Assembly (NCBI RefSeq): GCF_001431525.1
Contig: NZ_LDJH01000011.1
Span: 1 to 64,000 of the forward strand
Length of the DNA stretch: 64,000 bases
Direction of reading: 5' to 3'
Source of the DNA: Stenotrophomonas koreensis
Lineage (GTDB): Bacteria > Pseudomonadota > Gammaproteobacteria > Xanthomonadales > Xanthomonadaceae
How positions within the stretch are numbered: the stretch's first letter is position 1; every line of letters starts with the position of its first letter. The translations under genes were made by a program, and so were the position numbers. This document shows positions 1 to 8,856 of the stretch, piece by piece. Under the pieces are notes generated by a model. The model did not search any database. It saw nothing but the letters and a program-made list of their open reading frames with translations, and was not told the origin of the DNA.

Positions 1-2
1 CC

Positions 3-218
3 CAAGGCAGCGGCATTGCGGCCCTGGAGCACTTCGCGCACAAGCTCAAGGCTTACCTGCACGGAATCCTGTCCCGCTGCCGGCACCGGCTCAACACCAG
101 CATCGTGGAAGGCATCAACAACACCATCAAGGTCATCAAACGCCGCGCCTACGGGTACCGCGATCAGGAATATTTCTTCTTGAAAATCCGCGCAGCCTTC
201 CCCGGTATCCTGCGATGA
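3..218 (+). CDS. ISL3-family transposase, C-terminal fragment (cut by window edge)
   Basis: The readable frame gives 71 residues up to the TGA at 216-218. It carries the characteristic C-terminal end of ISL3-type DDE transposases: a VEGINNTIKVIKRRAYGYRD segment followed by EYFFLKIR. In this family the segment holds the last acidic catalytic residue (E of VEGINN). The 5' part lies outside the window, so I cannot say whether the element is complete. No inverted terminal repeat is evident before the terminator that follows six bases later. The fragment marks an insertion sequence, or its relic, beside the nrdJ genes. Confidence 0.85.
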   Translation, partial: QGSGIAALEHFAHKLKAYLHGILSRCRHRLNTSIVEGINNTIKVIKRRAYGYRDQEYFFLKIRAAFPGILR

Positions 219-223
219 ACCAT

Positions 224-253
224 AAAAAACCCAGCTTTCGCTGGGCTTTTTAT
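224..253. terminator. Bidirectional rho-independent terminator
   Basis: A six-base-pair stem CCCAGC/GCTGGG with a TTTC loop is flanked by an A run on the left and a T run on the right. It can therefore stop both the transposase (plus strand) and the nrdJ transcript arriving on the minus strand. Confidence 0.85.
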
Positions 254-285
254 CACAACTTCTTGATGTCAGCTTTCTGCAAGCC

Positions 286-1044
286 TCAACCGCACTTCGA
301 GTAACCGCAGTTCAAACACGTCTGGCACCCATCCATGATCACCAGCGCCTTGGTGCTGCACTTGTCGCACATGGTGGCGCTGGCCGGGAACGAGGCATCA
401 CCTTCATTGGCCTCCACCACCACAATCTCGGCAACCTTCTCGCTGTGGCCCTTGGAACGGTCCTCGTACTGCTTGCGCTTTTCGGCAATCAGCGCCTTCT
501 GGTGCGCACTCATTTCCGGGTCGTGCAGCATGCCGATGGACTTCAGGTGCTCTTCGACCACAAAGCCCAGCTCGGCCACCAGCGAGGGCATGTAGACGCC
601 ACCGGCCTTGAAGTAGCCGCCCTTGGGGTCGAACACGGCCTTCATTTCCTCCACCAGGAAGGTGACATCGCCACCCTTGCGGAACACCGCGCTCATGATG
701 CGGGTCAGCGCGACGATCCACTGGAAGTGTTCCATCGACTTGGAGTTGATGAACACCTCGAACGGGCGGCGCTGCTCGTGCTCCGAACCCGGGTTGAGGA
801 TGATGTCGTTGATGGTGACGTAGAAGGCGTGCTCGACCAGCGGCGACTTGATCTTGTAGGTGCTGCCCAGCAGCATCTCCGGGCGTTCGATCGCCTCGTG
901 CATCTGCACGATGGCCGGGTCGTTGGCGGCCGGCGCGGCGGCCAGCGGTGCCGGCGCTTTGGCCGCGGCAGCGGCTTCGCGCGCCTTGTCATCCGGGGTG
1001 ATGACCGAATAACCCTTGATCTTCTTTGCAATCTTGACGGCCAT
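286..1044 (-). CDS. nrdJb: Class II ribonucleotide reductase, small C-terminal subunit NrdJb
   Basis: This 252-residue protein ends in a cysteine-rich tail (MCDKCSTKALVIMDG, then CQTCLNCGYSKCG). That tail matches the C-terminus of single-chain B12-dependent ribonucleotide reductases, where mobile cysteines re-reduce the active-site disulfide. In Pseudomonas aeruginosa the same enzyme is split into NrdJa and NrdJb, and the arrangement here is the same: a catalytic subunit upstream, this gene downstream on the same strand. I chose the ATG at 1044 (MAVKIAKKIKGYSV) because AAAGGA precedes it. An in-frame extension to 1155 has no recognisable signal and runs through an intercistronic hairpin. Confidence 0.85.
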   Translation of the reverse strand: MAVKIAKKIKGYSVITPDDKAREAAAAAKAPAPLAAAPAANDPAIVQMHEAIERPEMLLGSTYKIKSPLVEHAFYVTINDIILNPGSEHEQRRPFEVFINSKSMEHFQWIVALTRIMSAVFRKGGDVTFLVEEMKAVFDPKGGYFKAGGVYMPSLVAELGFVVEEHLKSIGMLHDPEMSAHQKALIAEKRKQYEDRSKGHSEKVAEIVVVEANEGDASFPASATMCDKCSTKALVIMDGCQTCLNCGYSKCG

Positions 1045-1124
1045 GCAGGCGTGTCCTTTTAACGGTGAGGGGCCGCGACAGGCGCGTTGCCCGGTAATGG
1101 AGTGATGCGGCAGCGGCAAGCGGT

Positions 1125-1150
1125 GGCGCCGGGAAACCGATCCCGGCGCC
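1125..1150. other. Intercistronic hairpin between nrdJa and nrdJb
   Basis: A perfect ten-base-pair inverted repeat, GGCGCCGGGA and TCCCGGCGCC, with a six-base loop sits eight bases after the nrdJa stop. No T run follows in the direction of transcription, so it looks like a processing or mRNA-stability element rather than a simple terminator. Confidence 0.6.
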
Positions 1151-1158
1151 GGCACGGC

Positions 1159-3312
1159 TCAGAACTTGCCGTAATACCCTTCCTTCAACGCATCGAACAG
1201 GTTGGCGGCGGTGTGCATCTCGCCGTCGTATTCGATTTCCTCGTTGCCCGGCACTTCCACCACCGAGCCGTCTTCCAGCTCGAAGCGGTAGGTGGTGTTG
1301 GCCAGGTCGGTGTCCTTGACCAGCACGCCCTGGAAGGCGGCCGGGTTGAAGCGGAAGGTGGTGCAGCCCTTCAGGCCCTGCTCGTGGGCGTAGCGGTAGA
1401 TGTCCTTGAAGTCCTCGTACGGATAGTCGGTCGGGACGTTGGCGGTCTTGGAGATCGAGCTGTCCACCCACTTCTGCGCGGCGGCCTGCACATCCACATG
1501 CTGCTTGGGGCTGATGTCATCGGCAGCGATGAAGTAATCCGGCAGCTGGGCATCGGCCTCGCTGGCATACGGCATCGCCTTCGGGTTGACCAGCTCGCGG
1601 TAGGCCAGCAGCTCGAAGGAGAACACGTCGACCTTTTCCTTGGACTTCTTGCCTTCGACGATGACGTTGCGGCTGTAGTGGTGCGCGAACGACGGCTCGA
1701 TGCCGTTGGAGGCATTGTTGGCCAGCGACAGCGAGATGGTGCCGGTCGGGGCGATCGAGCTGTGGTGGGTGAAGCGCGCACCGACGGTGGCGATCTGCTC
1801 GATCAGCTCCGGGGCGACCTCGCCGATGCGCTGCATGTAGCGGCTGTAGCGCGCGTGCAGCACGCGGCCTTCGATGCTGTCGCCGACCTTGTAGCCATCG
1901 GCGGCCATTTCCGGACGCTTGCGCAGCATCTCGCCGGTGACTTCGAACACCTCGTCCATGATCGGCGCGGCGCCCTTCTCGCGCGCCAGCTCGACGCCGG
2001 TTTCCCAGCCGGCCAGGGCCATGTCGCGGGCAATGGCCTCGGTGAACTCGCACGACTCGGGCGAGCCGTACTTCATCTTGAGCATGGTCAGGGTCGAACC
2101 CAGGCCGAGGAAGCCCATGCCGTGGCGGCGCTTGCGCATGATCTCGATGCGCTGCTGCTCCAGCGGCAGGCCGTTGACCTCGACCACGTTGTCCAGCATC
2201 CGGGTGAACACGCGCACCACTTCCTTGTACTCGTCCCAGTCAAAGCTGGCCTGGTCGGTAAAGGCGTTGCGCACGAACTTGGTCAGGTTGATCGAGCCGA
2301 GCAGGCAGGCACCGTACGGCGGCAGCGGCTGCTCGCCACACGGGTTGGTGGCGCGGATGGTCTCGCACCACCAGTTGTTGTTCATCTCGTTGACGCGGTC
2401 GATCAGGATGAAACCCGGCTCGGCGTAGTCGTAGGTGGAGACCATGATCATGTCCCACAGGTGGCGGGCACGGATGTGGCCATACACCTTGCAGGCCACC
2501 AGGCCGTCGTCACGCACGATGTAGTTCTCGTGGGTCGGCCACTCGCGCCAGACGATGTTGTCCACGCTCTCGTCGATGGTGGCCTGTTCCTTGGTGTTGA
2601 TCGGGAACACCAGCGGCCATTCGGCATCGGTGTTGACCGCTTCCATGAAGCCGTCGGTGATCAGCAGGGAGAGGTTGAACTGGCGTAGGCGGCCGTCCTC
2701 GCGCTTGGCGCGGATGAAGTCCTTCACGTCCGGGTGGGACACGTCGAAGGTGCCCATCTGCGCGCCACGGCGGCCACCGGCGCTGGACACGGTGAAGCAC
2801 ATCTTGTCGTAGATATCCATGAAGGACATCGGGCCGGAGGTGTAGGCACCGGCGCCGGCGACGAAGGCACCGCGCGGGCGCAGGGTGGAGAACTCATAGC
2901 CGATGCCGCAGCCGGCCTTCAGGGTCAGGCCCGCTTCGTGGACCTTCTCCAGGATGCCGTCCATCGAATCGGTGATGGTGCCCGACACGGTGCAGTTGAT
3001 GGTGCTGGTGGCCGGCTTGTGTTCCAGCGCGCCGGCGTTGGAGGTGATGCGGCCGGCCGGGATCGCGCCACGGCGCAGCGCCCAGGCAAAGCGTTCTTCC
3101 CAGTGCGCACGCAGCTCCGGCGTGGCTTCTGCTTCGGCCAGCGCGCGCGCGACACGGCGGTAGGTACCGTCGATATCGGCATCCACGGCCTCACCGGTCT
3201 TGGTCTTCAGACGGTACTTCTTGTCCCAGATATCCATCGATGCCGGCTGCATCGGGATCTCCTGGCTGTCCGGAACCCCGGTGGTAGCGACGACCGCCTG
3301 AACCTTGCTCAT
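1159..3312 (-). CDS. nrdJa: Adenosylcobalamin-dependent ribonucleotide reductase, catalytic subunit NrdJa
   Basis: This is the catalytic chain of a class II, oxygen-independent ribonucleotide reductase of about 717 residues. It shows the first redox cysteine in STINCTVSGT (C107) and the radical loop NPCGEQPLPPYG, with the thiyl cysteine C325 and catalytic E327. The conserved APTGTISLSL phosphate-binding segment lies near residue 525. The C-terminal redox tail is absent and is supplied by the neighbouring nrdJb. The ATG at 3312 (MSKVQAVV) lies behind GGAGAGCAGG; an alternative ATG at 3330 has a weaker site. A CRP-like palindrome lies 48 bases upstream. No cobalamin riboswitch is recognisable. 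Confidence 0.93.
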   Translation of the reverse strand: MSKVQAVVATTGVPDSQEIPMQPASMDIWDKKYRLKTKTGEAVDADIDGTYRRVARALAEAEATPELRAHWEERFAWALRRGAIPAGRITSNAGALEHKPATSTINCTVSGTITDSMDGILEKVHEAGLTLKAGCGIGYEFSTLRPRGAFVAGAGAYTSGPMSFMDIYDKMCFTVSSAGGRRGAQMGTFDVSHPDVKDFIRAKREDGRLRQFNLSLLITDGFMEAVNTDAEWPLVFPINTKEQATIDESVDNIVWREWPTHENYIVRDDGLVACKVYGHIRARHLWDMIMVSTYDYAEPGFILIDRVNEMNNNWWCETIRATNPCGEQPLPPYGACLLGSINLTKFVRNAFTDQASFDWDEYKEVVRVFTRMLDNVVEVNGLPLEQQRIEIMRKRRHGMGFLGLGSTLTMLKMKYGSPESCEFTEAIARDMALAGWETGVELAREKGAAPIMDEVFEVTGEMLRKRPEMAADGYKVGDSIEGRVLHARYSRYMQRIGEVAPELIEQIATVGARFTHHSSIAPTGTISLSLANNASNGIEPSFAHHYSRNVIVEGKKSKEKVDVFSFELLAYRELVNPKAMPYASEADAQLPDYFIAADDISPKQHVDVQAAAQKWVDSSISKTANVPTDYPYEDFKDIYRYAHEQGLKGCTTFRFNPAAFQGVLVKDTDLANTTYRFELEDGSVVEVPGNEEIEYDGEMHTAANLFDALKEGYYGKF

Positions 3313-3359
3313 GTTGTGCCTGCTCTCCATGGTGCACCCGAAGGTACGTATCTGAAATT

Positions 3360-3375
3360 AGTGATGTGGATCACA
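3360..3375. promoter_or_regulatory. CRP/Clp-type binding site upstream of nrdJ
   Basis: The sequence AGTGATGTGGATCACA matches nine of the ten conserved bases of the CRP/Clp consensus TGTGA-N6-TCACA. It lies about 30-50 bases upstream of either nrdJa start, in the 475-base gap before the divergent protease gene. Regulation by Clp or a CRP/FNR relative is an inference. Confidence 0.45.
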
Positions 3376-3787
3376 ATCAAGGTGACAACGACAGACACCC
3401 GGACCGAACGCCTGACGCGCCCGTCTGTACTGGGGATGGGGACCTGCGGTGCTGCTGTTGCGGGGCACTTCGATCATTGTCATTGCACACCATTGCTGAT
3501 TGGGTGCTGCCTCAAGCGATAACCCTACCGCTAGTGGACTACATTCGTGGCACCGCTACATCTTGTGCCTTCGACGCAGCCCAGCTTACCCACCGCACGG
3601 TGCAAGTCAAACGAAAAATTTGCCCGCGGGGGCTTGCAATCCAGCAACCCCGCACCGGGCTTGGGTTTGCCGTCGTTACCGGGTTTGGTTGACCGTTCAG
3701 GGCCCGCTGGCAACACTCGTTCAGCTTGAAACCCGGCTCGCTGCCACTACCTTCGTGAAGCTGCCCAACCCCCAAGGGAACCTGCCG
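3376..3787. other. Intergenic region between nrdJa and the divergent protease gene
   Basis: About 410 bases with no convincing gene. It must hold both divergent promoters. A repeated word CTACAT(C/T) followed by TTGTG or CGTG occurs at 3539 and 3556. The second copy (3553-3568) resembles an NrdR box at about 11 of 16 positions, but a canonical helically phased pair is not seen. I found nothing matching a B12-box. Confidence 0.4.
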
Positions 3788-5221
3788 ATGCGTCCGTTAC
3801 CGACCCTGCTCACCCTCTCCCTGGCCGCGGCCTTTGGTGGTTTTGCCGCCAGCGGCATCCATGCGCTGCTGGACAACCCGGCCCAGGCCGCCAGCGTCCC
3901 GGCGGCCAGCGTGCTGCCGGCCGCCGCCAGCCTGCCGGCCAGTGTCGCCGGGCAGCCGCTGCCGTCGCTGGCACCGATGCTGGAAAAGACCATGCCGGCG
4001 GTAGTCAGCATCAACACCAAGCAGGTGGTGCGGGTGCGCAACCCGTTCTTCGATGACCCGGTGTTCCGCCGCCTGTTCCCGCAGGTGCCGGCCGAGCGCA
4101 TCAATGAATCGCTCGGCTCGGGGGTGATCATCGATGCGGCCAAGGGCTATGTGTTGACCAACCACCATGTCATCGACAACGCCGACGACGTACAGGTGAC
4201 CCTGGCCGACGGGCGCAGCTTCAGTGCCGAGTTCCTCGGCTCCGATGCCGACACCGACGTGGCGCTGATCCGGATCCCGGCCGAAGGCCTGACCGCGATC
4301 ACCCTGGCCAACAGCGACCAGCTCAAGGTCGGCGATTTCGTGGTCGCCATCGGCAACCCGTTCGGCTTCAGCCAGACGGTGACCAGCGGCATCGTCTCGG
4401 CGGTCGGACGCAGCGGCATCCGCGGCCTGGGCTACCAGAACTTCATCCAGACCGATGCCTCGATCAACCCCGGCAACTCCGGCGGCGCACTGGTCAACCT
4501 GTCCGGCCAGCTGGTCGGCATCAACACCGCCAGCTTCAACCCGCAGGGCTCGATGGCCGGCAACATCGGCCTGGGGCTGGCGATCCCGGCCAACCTGGCG
4601 CGCAGCGTGGTGGAGCAGCTGCTGGCCCATGGCGAGGTGATCCGCGGCACGCTCGGGGTGGAAACCCAGAACCTGACCCCGCAGCTGGCCAATGCGCTGG
4701 GGCTGGAGGAAACCCGCGGCGCGCTGATCACCCGCGTGCTGCCCGGCTCCGGTGCGGCCGATGCCGGCCTGCAGCCCGGCGATGTGGTGCTCAGTGCCAA
4801 TGGCCAGCGCATCGCCAATGCCGCGGCCCTGCACAACATCGAAGGCCTGCAGGCGGTGGGCAGCCGGCTGAGCCTGGAGATCCGCCGCGACGGCAAGCCG
4901 CTGACCCTGCGCGCGACCCTGCACGAGCAGCTGCGCCAGCTCTCCGGCGAGAGCCTGGACCCGCGGCTGGGCGGCGCCCGCTTCATCGAGCTGCCCGAAG
5001 CCACCCGCCAGGCCGGCCTGAGCGGGGTGCTGGTGGCCGAGGTGGCCCGTGGCAGCCGCGCCGAAACCAGTGGCCTGGCCCGCGGCGATGTGCTGCTGGC
5101 CAGCAGCGCCGGTGAATTCAATGACCTGGCCGGGCTGCGTGCCAGCTTCAAGCGCAAGCCGCCGCAGCTGGTGCTGCGCATCCTGCGTGGCAACCGGCGG
5201 GGCGACCTGGTGATGCGCTGA
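3788..5221 (+). CDS. Deg-family periplasmic serine protease with PDZ domains
   Basis: A 477-residue HtrA/DegQ/MucD-type protease that degrades or refolds misfolded envelope proteins. The N-terminus is a signal or anchor segment (residues 1-35). The trypsin-like domain carries H127 in LTNHHVID, D157 in DADTDVAL and S231 in NPGNSGGAL. Two PDZ domains follow, starting near residues 285 (GTLGVETQNL) and 400. The long loop with NPFFDDPVFRRLFP after residue 85 is typical of DegQ/DegP. The start at 3788 has AGGGA nine bases upstream; longer upstream frames lack any signal. It is transcribed away from nrdJ. Confidence 0.93.
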   Translation: MRPLPTLLTLSLAAAFGGFAASGIHALLDNPAQAASVPAASVLPAAASLPASVAGQPLPSLAPMLEKTMPAVVSINTKQVVRVRNPFFDDPVFRRLFPQVPAERINESLGSGVIIDAAKGYVLTNHHVIDNADDVQVTLADGRSFSAEFLGSDADTDVALIRIPAEGLTAITLANSDQLKVGDFVVAIGNPFGFSQTVTSGIVSAVGRSGIRGLGYQNFIQTDASINPGNSGGALVNLSGQLVGINTASFNPQGSMAGNIGLGLAIPANLARSVVEQLLAHGEVIRGTLGVETQNLTPQLANALGLEETRGALITRVLPGSGAADAGLQPGDVVLSANGQRIANAAALHNIEGLQAVGSRLSLEIRRDGKPLTLRATLHEQLRQLSGESLDPRLGGARFIELPEATRQAGLSGVLVAEVARGSRAETSGLARGDVLLASSAGEFNDLAGLRASFKRKPPQLVLRILRGNRRGDLVMR

Positions 5222-5302
5222 CAGCGTGTGAATGTCGAACGTGCTATCAAGACCGCTCTTTGGCGCCAAGCAGGCGCTGTTCCCCCAGCAAAGGAGTAAG
5301 CG

Positions 5303-5665
5303 ATGAGTCCGACCAACAGCGAAAACCTCAAGGATCAGCTCAACGAAGCCGGCAGCCACCTGAAGGCCGCTGCCAATGCCGCCGGCACCGCGGTCAAGGG
5401 CGTGGCCAGTTCCGTCTCCGACGAAGCCGTGCAGGCCAAGGCCAGGATCAAGGCCGAGCTGTCTGAAACCGCGCAGTACGGCAAGTCCGCCGCCCACGCC
5501 GGTGGTGCGGTGGCCAAGGAACAGGTCGATGCGCTGATGGACAAGAGCCGCGACCTGATCGACAGCGCTGCCGAGCTGATCCGCGAAAAGCCGTTGGCCT
5601 CCTTCGGCGTGGCGTTTGCCGCCGGCTTTTTGATCGCCAAGCTGACCCGCAGCAGCCACGATTGA
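5303..5665 (+). CDS. DUF883 (ElaB/YqjD-type) membrane-anchored stress protein
   Basis: This 120-residue protein has an alanine- and lysine-rich helical body and a C-terminal hydrophobic segment, PLASFGVAFAAGFLIAKL. It is the layout of the ElaB/YqjD family, whose E. coli members are inner-membrane proteins that bind ribosomes in stationary phase. A strong site AAAGGAG lies before the ATG. The next gene starts one base after the stop and encodes a YqjE-like partner, which reproduces the yqjD-yqjE order of enterobacteria. Confidence 0.85.
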   Translation: MSPTNSENLKDQLNEAGSHLKAAANAAGTAVKGVASSVSDEAVQAKARIKAELSETAQYGKSAAHAGGAVAKEQVDALMDKSRDLIDSAAELIREKPLASFGVAFAAGFLIAKLTRSSHD

Positions 5666-5666
5666 C

Positions 5667-6638
5667 GTGAGCACGCCCGATACCGCCGCCACGGCGGCAT
5701 CGTCTGCGTCGGCGGACCTGCCCGGGGGTGACGCCCCGGGCATCGGCGAGGCCTTCCAGACCATCGGCGAGGCCGGGCGCGACAGCCTGGACTCCGGGCG
5801 GGACATGGGCCGGGCGATGCGCCGGCTGGTGGCTGCCGAAGTGGCCCAGGCACGCATCGTGCTCGCCCGTGCCGCCGTCTGGCTGGGTATCGCGGTGGCC
5901 TTCGGGGCCAGCGCCTGGCTGCTGTTGATGGCCGCCCTGATCACCGGCCTGTACGCAGCCGGGCTGAGCTGGCTGGCCGCCACCTCGATCAGTGCGCTGG
6001 TGAGCCTGCTGGTGGCCGCCGTGGGTGCGTGGCAATCACTGCGCTACTTCGAGATGGCCCGCTTCGAGGCCAGCCGCAAGCAGCTGGCCCACCTGTCACG
6101 CGACGATGGCGACGATGAGCAGGACCAGGTGCGCAAGCCCAACCTGGCCCAGGTGCAGCGACGCATCGAACGGGCCAGCCAGGTCATGGACGGCCGCCGC
6201 ACCCAGCTGCGCCAGAACATGCAGCAGATGCGCAGCACCTGGCATGCGGCCTGGACCCCGTGGCGCATCCTCGGTGCCGGCCTCGGCGCAGGCTTCGTCT
6301 CCGGCAAGCTGGATCCGGAAAAGGCCGCCGCCGGGGTCGCCTCGCGCTTTGCCTCCGCCCCGAAGATCCTGCAGTTGCTGACTGCCCTGTCCGGCCTGCT
6401 GGCCGCGACCCGGGCCCAGGTGGCAGCGGCCGAAGCCGAATTCGCCGCGGCCGAAGCCGGGCAGCACGAAGACGGTGCCCAGGCCGCCGGCGCCGAAGTG
6501 GCCAGCGCGGTGCCGGGCATGGCCACCAGCACCGCAGCCGCGGCCGGGGTCAGCCAGCCCCTGAACGCCAGCGGCCACGGCCAGCAGCCGCCGGCCGCCG
6601 AAGCGGCGACCGAGCTGGGCGAAGACGAACAACGCTGA
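5667..6638 (+). CDS. YqjE-like phage-holin-fold membrane protein with C-terminal extension
   Basis: The GTG at 5667 gives 323 residues. Residues 50-130 contain two hydrophobic segments (IAVAFGASAWLLLMAALI and SISALVSLLVAAVGAW) around an amphipathic body, the DUF1469/holin 3_6 pattern of YqjE. A basic region QRRIERASQVMDGRRTQLRQ follows, resembling the role of the separate YqjK in E. coli, then another glycine-rich hydrophobic patch (ILGAGLGAGFVSGKL). The tail is alanine- and glycine-rich and low in complexity. It overlaps no gene but directly follows its yqjD-like partner. The function is unknown; the holin name reflects fold only. Confidence 0.72.
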   Translation: MSTPDTAATAASSASADLPGGDAPGIGEAFQTIGEAGRDSLDSGRDMGRAMRRLVAAEVAQARIVLARAAVWLGIAVAFGASAWLLLMAALITGLYAAGLSWLAATSISALVSLLVAAVGAWQSLRYFEMARFEASRKQLAHLSRDDGDDEQDQVRKPNLAQVQRRIERASQVMDGRRTQLRQNMQQMRSTWHAAWTPWRILGAGLGAGFVSGKLDPEKAAAGVASRFASAPKILQLLTALSGLLAATRAQVAAAEAEFAAAEAGQHEDGAQAAGAEVASAVPGMATSTAAAAGVSQPLNASGHGQQPPAAEAATELGEDEQR

Positions 6639-6700
6639 ATCCTGAGCGTTGGCGATGACCCCGCGCCGGGCCCACCCCGGCGCGGGGGTAGAATGGCGCG

Positions 6701-7402
6701 GTGAACATGCCCATTGCTGCCATTACCCTGGACCTGGACGACACCCTGTGGCCGTTTGCGCCGATCGCCTCGCATATCGACCAGGTGCTCGATCGCTGGC
6801 TGCGCACCCACAGCCCGGCCACCGCCGAACGCTTCCCGATACCGGCCATGCAACAGCTGCGCGAGCGCACCTGGCAGGCACACCCGGAGCTGGCCCACGA
6901 CCTGTCGGCGCTGCGCCGGATCACCCTGGAAGCGGCGTTCCAGGCCAGTGGTGCGCCACTGGAACTGGTGCAGCCGGCCTACGAGGCGTTCTATGCCGCG
7001 CGCAACACCGTCACCTTCTATGACGATGCGCTGGACGCACTGCAGCGCATCGCCGCGCGTTTCCCGATCGCCGCACTGACCAATGGCAACGCCGACCTGA
7101 CGGCCATCGGCATCGACCACCTGTTTGCCTTCCAGCTGGGCGCGCGTGAGCACGGCGCAGCCAAACCGGCGCCGAGCATCTTCCATGCCGCCTGCGCCCA
7201 GCTCGGCGTGCCGCCACCGCAGGTGCTGCATGTCGGTGACCACATCGAGCTGGATGTGGCTGGCGCCCAGCGCGCGGGCCTGCGCGGCTGCTGGATCAAC
7301 CGGATCGGCGCGCAATGGAACCACCCTGCGCTGCAGCCTGACCTCCACTTTGACACCCTGACCGGGCTGGCCGACTGGCTCGATGCCCACGTCGCCGCCT
7401 GA
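6701..7402 (+). CDS. HAD-superfamily phosphatase, YigB-like
   Basis: A 233-residue haloacid-dehalogenase-type hydrolase. Motif I is LDLDDTLWPF with the nucleophile D11 and general acid D13. Motif II is ALTNGNADL, motif III is the lysine in GAAKPAP, and motif IV is HVGDHIELDVAGA. This layout and a helical cap after motif I fit YigB, which removes phosphate from the riboflavin intermediate 5-amino-6-(5-phosphoribitylamino)uracil and other small phosphates. Substrate assignment rests on resemblance only. Translation could start at GTG 6701 or ATG 6707. Confidence 0.8.
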   Translation: MNMPIAAITLDLDDTLWPFAPIASHIDQVLDRWLRTHSPATAERFPIPAMQQLRERTWQAHPELAHDLSALRRITLEAAFQASGAPLELVQPAYEAFYAARNTVTFYDDALDALQRIAARFPIAALTNGNADLTAIGIDHLFAFQLGAREHGAAKPAPSIFHAACAQLGVPPPQVLHVGDHIELDVAGAQRAGLRGCWINRIGAQWNHPALQPDLHFDTLTGLADWLDAHVAA

Positions 7403-7423
7403 CTTCCGTAACGAGGACCTGCC

Positions 7424-8785
7424 ATGACCCTGCCTGCCGGCTTTACCGCCCCCACCGACAACGCGCTGCCGCTGTACGTGCTCGACAGCACCGGCCTGGC
7501 GGCCTGGCGCGCAACCCAGCCGGCAGCGGTGGCCGCCTACCTGGATGCCACCGGCTTCACCGCCGCCGCCGGCAGCGTCGCGCTGATTCCCGGTGCCGAC
7601 GGCCTGGCCGCGGCCGCCATCGGCGTGGGTGACCGCAACGATGCCTACAGCTACGCCCACGCCCCGTTCGCGCTGCCGGCCGGCACCAGCTGGCAGCTGG
7701 CCAGCAGCGATACCAATGCCGACCTGCTCGCCCTGGGCTGGGGCCTGGGCAGCTACCGCTTCAACCGCTACCGCAAGCCGGCGCGAGCGCCGGCCCAGCT
7801 GGCCGCCACGCCGTCGACCGAGGTCGCTGCGTTGATCGCCGCCTGCTGCCAGGTGCGCGACCTGGTGCACACCCCGACCGAGGACATGGGCCCGCAGCAG
7901 CTGGAAGACACCATCAAGGCGATGGCCCAGGCCCACGGTGGCCAGTGCACGGTGATTGCCGGCGATGCCCTGCTGGAGCACAACTTCCCGACCATCCACG
8001 CCGTGGGCCGCGCCTCGCACCGTGCCCCGCGCCTGATCGAACTGCGCTGGGGCAAGGCCGATGCGCCGAAGCTGACCCTGGTCGGCAAGGGCGTCTGTTT
8101 TGATACCGGTGGCCTGGACATCAAGCCGGCCGACGGCATGCGCAACATGAAAAAGGACATGGGCGGTGCCGCCCATGCCATCGGCCTGGCCGCGCTGGTG
8201 ATGGCGCAGAAGCTGCCGGTGCAGCTGACCCTGCTGGTGGCCGCAGTGGAAAACGCCATCGGCCCGAACGCACTGCGCCCGGGTGAAGTGGTCACCACCC
8301 GCGCCGGGATCAGCGTGGAGATCGACAACACCGACGCCGAGGGCCGGCTGATCCTGTGCGACGCGCTGGCCTATGCCGCCGAGGACAAGCCCGAAGCGAT
8401 CATCGACTTTGCCACCCTCACCGGTGCGGCGCGGATCGCGCTGGGGCCGGACCTGCCGGCGCTGTTCGCCAATGACGATGTGTTGGCACAGCAGTGGATC
8501 GATGCCGGCATCGCCTGCGCCGACCCGGTGTGGCGCATGCCGCTGTACCGCCCCTACCTGCGCTACCTCAAGAGCGGGGTTGCCGACATGGCCAATGCCG
8601 GCTCGCGCATGGCTGGTGCGGTGACTGCCGCGCTGTACCTGGAGCGCTTCATCCCGGCCGGCCAGACCTGGGCGCACCTGGACGTGTACGCCTGGAACGA
8701 TACCGACCGCCCGGGCCGCCCGGCCGGTGGCGAGGCGCTGGCCCTGCGCAGTGCCTGGGCGATGCTCAAGGCGCGTTATGGCTAA
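7424..8785 (+). CDS. M17 leucyl aminopeptidase family protein
   Basis: A 453-residue cytosolic metallo-aminopeptidase that trims N-terminal residues from peptides. The C-terminal catalytic domain shows GKGVCFDTGGLDIK, the lysine in MKKDMGGAA, and the family signature NTDAEGRL beginning at residue 302. These segments provide the metal ligands for two divalent ions. The N-terminal half is divergent, as in the PepB or short-form branch of the family. GAGG lies before the ATG. The gene ends just before a tandem repeat that carries its terminators. Confidence 0.9.
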   Translation: MTLPAGFTAPTDNALPLYVLDSTGLAAWRATQPAAVAAYLDATGFTAAAGSVALIPGADGLAAAAIGVGDRNDAYSYAHAPFALPAGTSWQLASSDTNADLLALGWGLGSYRFNRYRKPARAPAQLAATPSTEVAALIAACCQVRDLVHTPTEDMGPQQLEDTIKAMAQAHGGQCTVIAGDALLEHNFPTIHAVGRASHRAPRLIELRWGKADAPKLTLVGKGVCFDTGGLDIKPADGMRNMKKDMGGAAHAIGLAALVMAQKLPVQLTLLVAAVENAIGPNALRPGEVVTTRAGISVEIDNTDAEGRLILCDALAYAAEDKPEAIIDFATLTGAARIALGPDLPALFANDDVLAQQWIDAGIACADPVWRMPLYRPYLRYLKSGVADMANAGSRMAGAVTAALYLERFIPAGQTWAHLDVYAWNDTDRPGRPAGGEALALRSAWAMLKARYG

Positions 8786-8856
8786 AAGCCAGGAGTGAGT
8801 GGAGAGGAGTGAGGAACGAGAGGCGGCGGTTGCCGGCCTTGTTGCCTGACCGACAG

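Noticed and set aside
1087-2688. Long open frame of 533 codons on the plus strand opposite nrdJa
   Set aside because: It is a shadow of high-GC codon use in nrdJa; its composition (Val, Gly, His, Arg rich) matches no family and it has no ribosome site.
3313-3787. Cobalamin riboswitch before the B12-dependent reductase
   Set aside because: No B12-box (GCCACTG type) or the expected long paired leader could be found on the minus strand; a GCCACTA near 3740 is on the other strand and isolated.
3797-5983. Minus-strand frame of 728 codons across the protease and yqjD-like genes
   Set aside because: It spans two genes with clear family motifs on the other strand and shows low-complexity sequence only.
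5667-6638. Prophage holin
   Set aside because: Only the fold name suggests phage; the neighbours are YqjD-like and chromosomal, and no phage genes are near.
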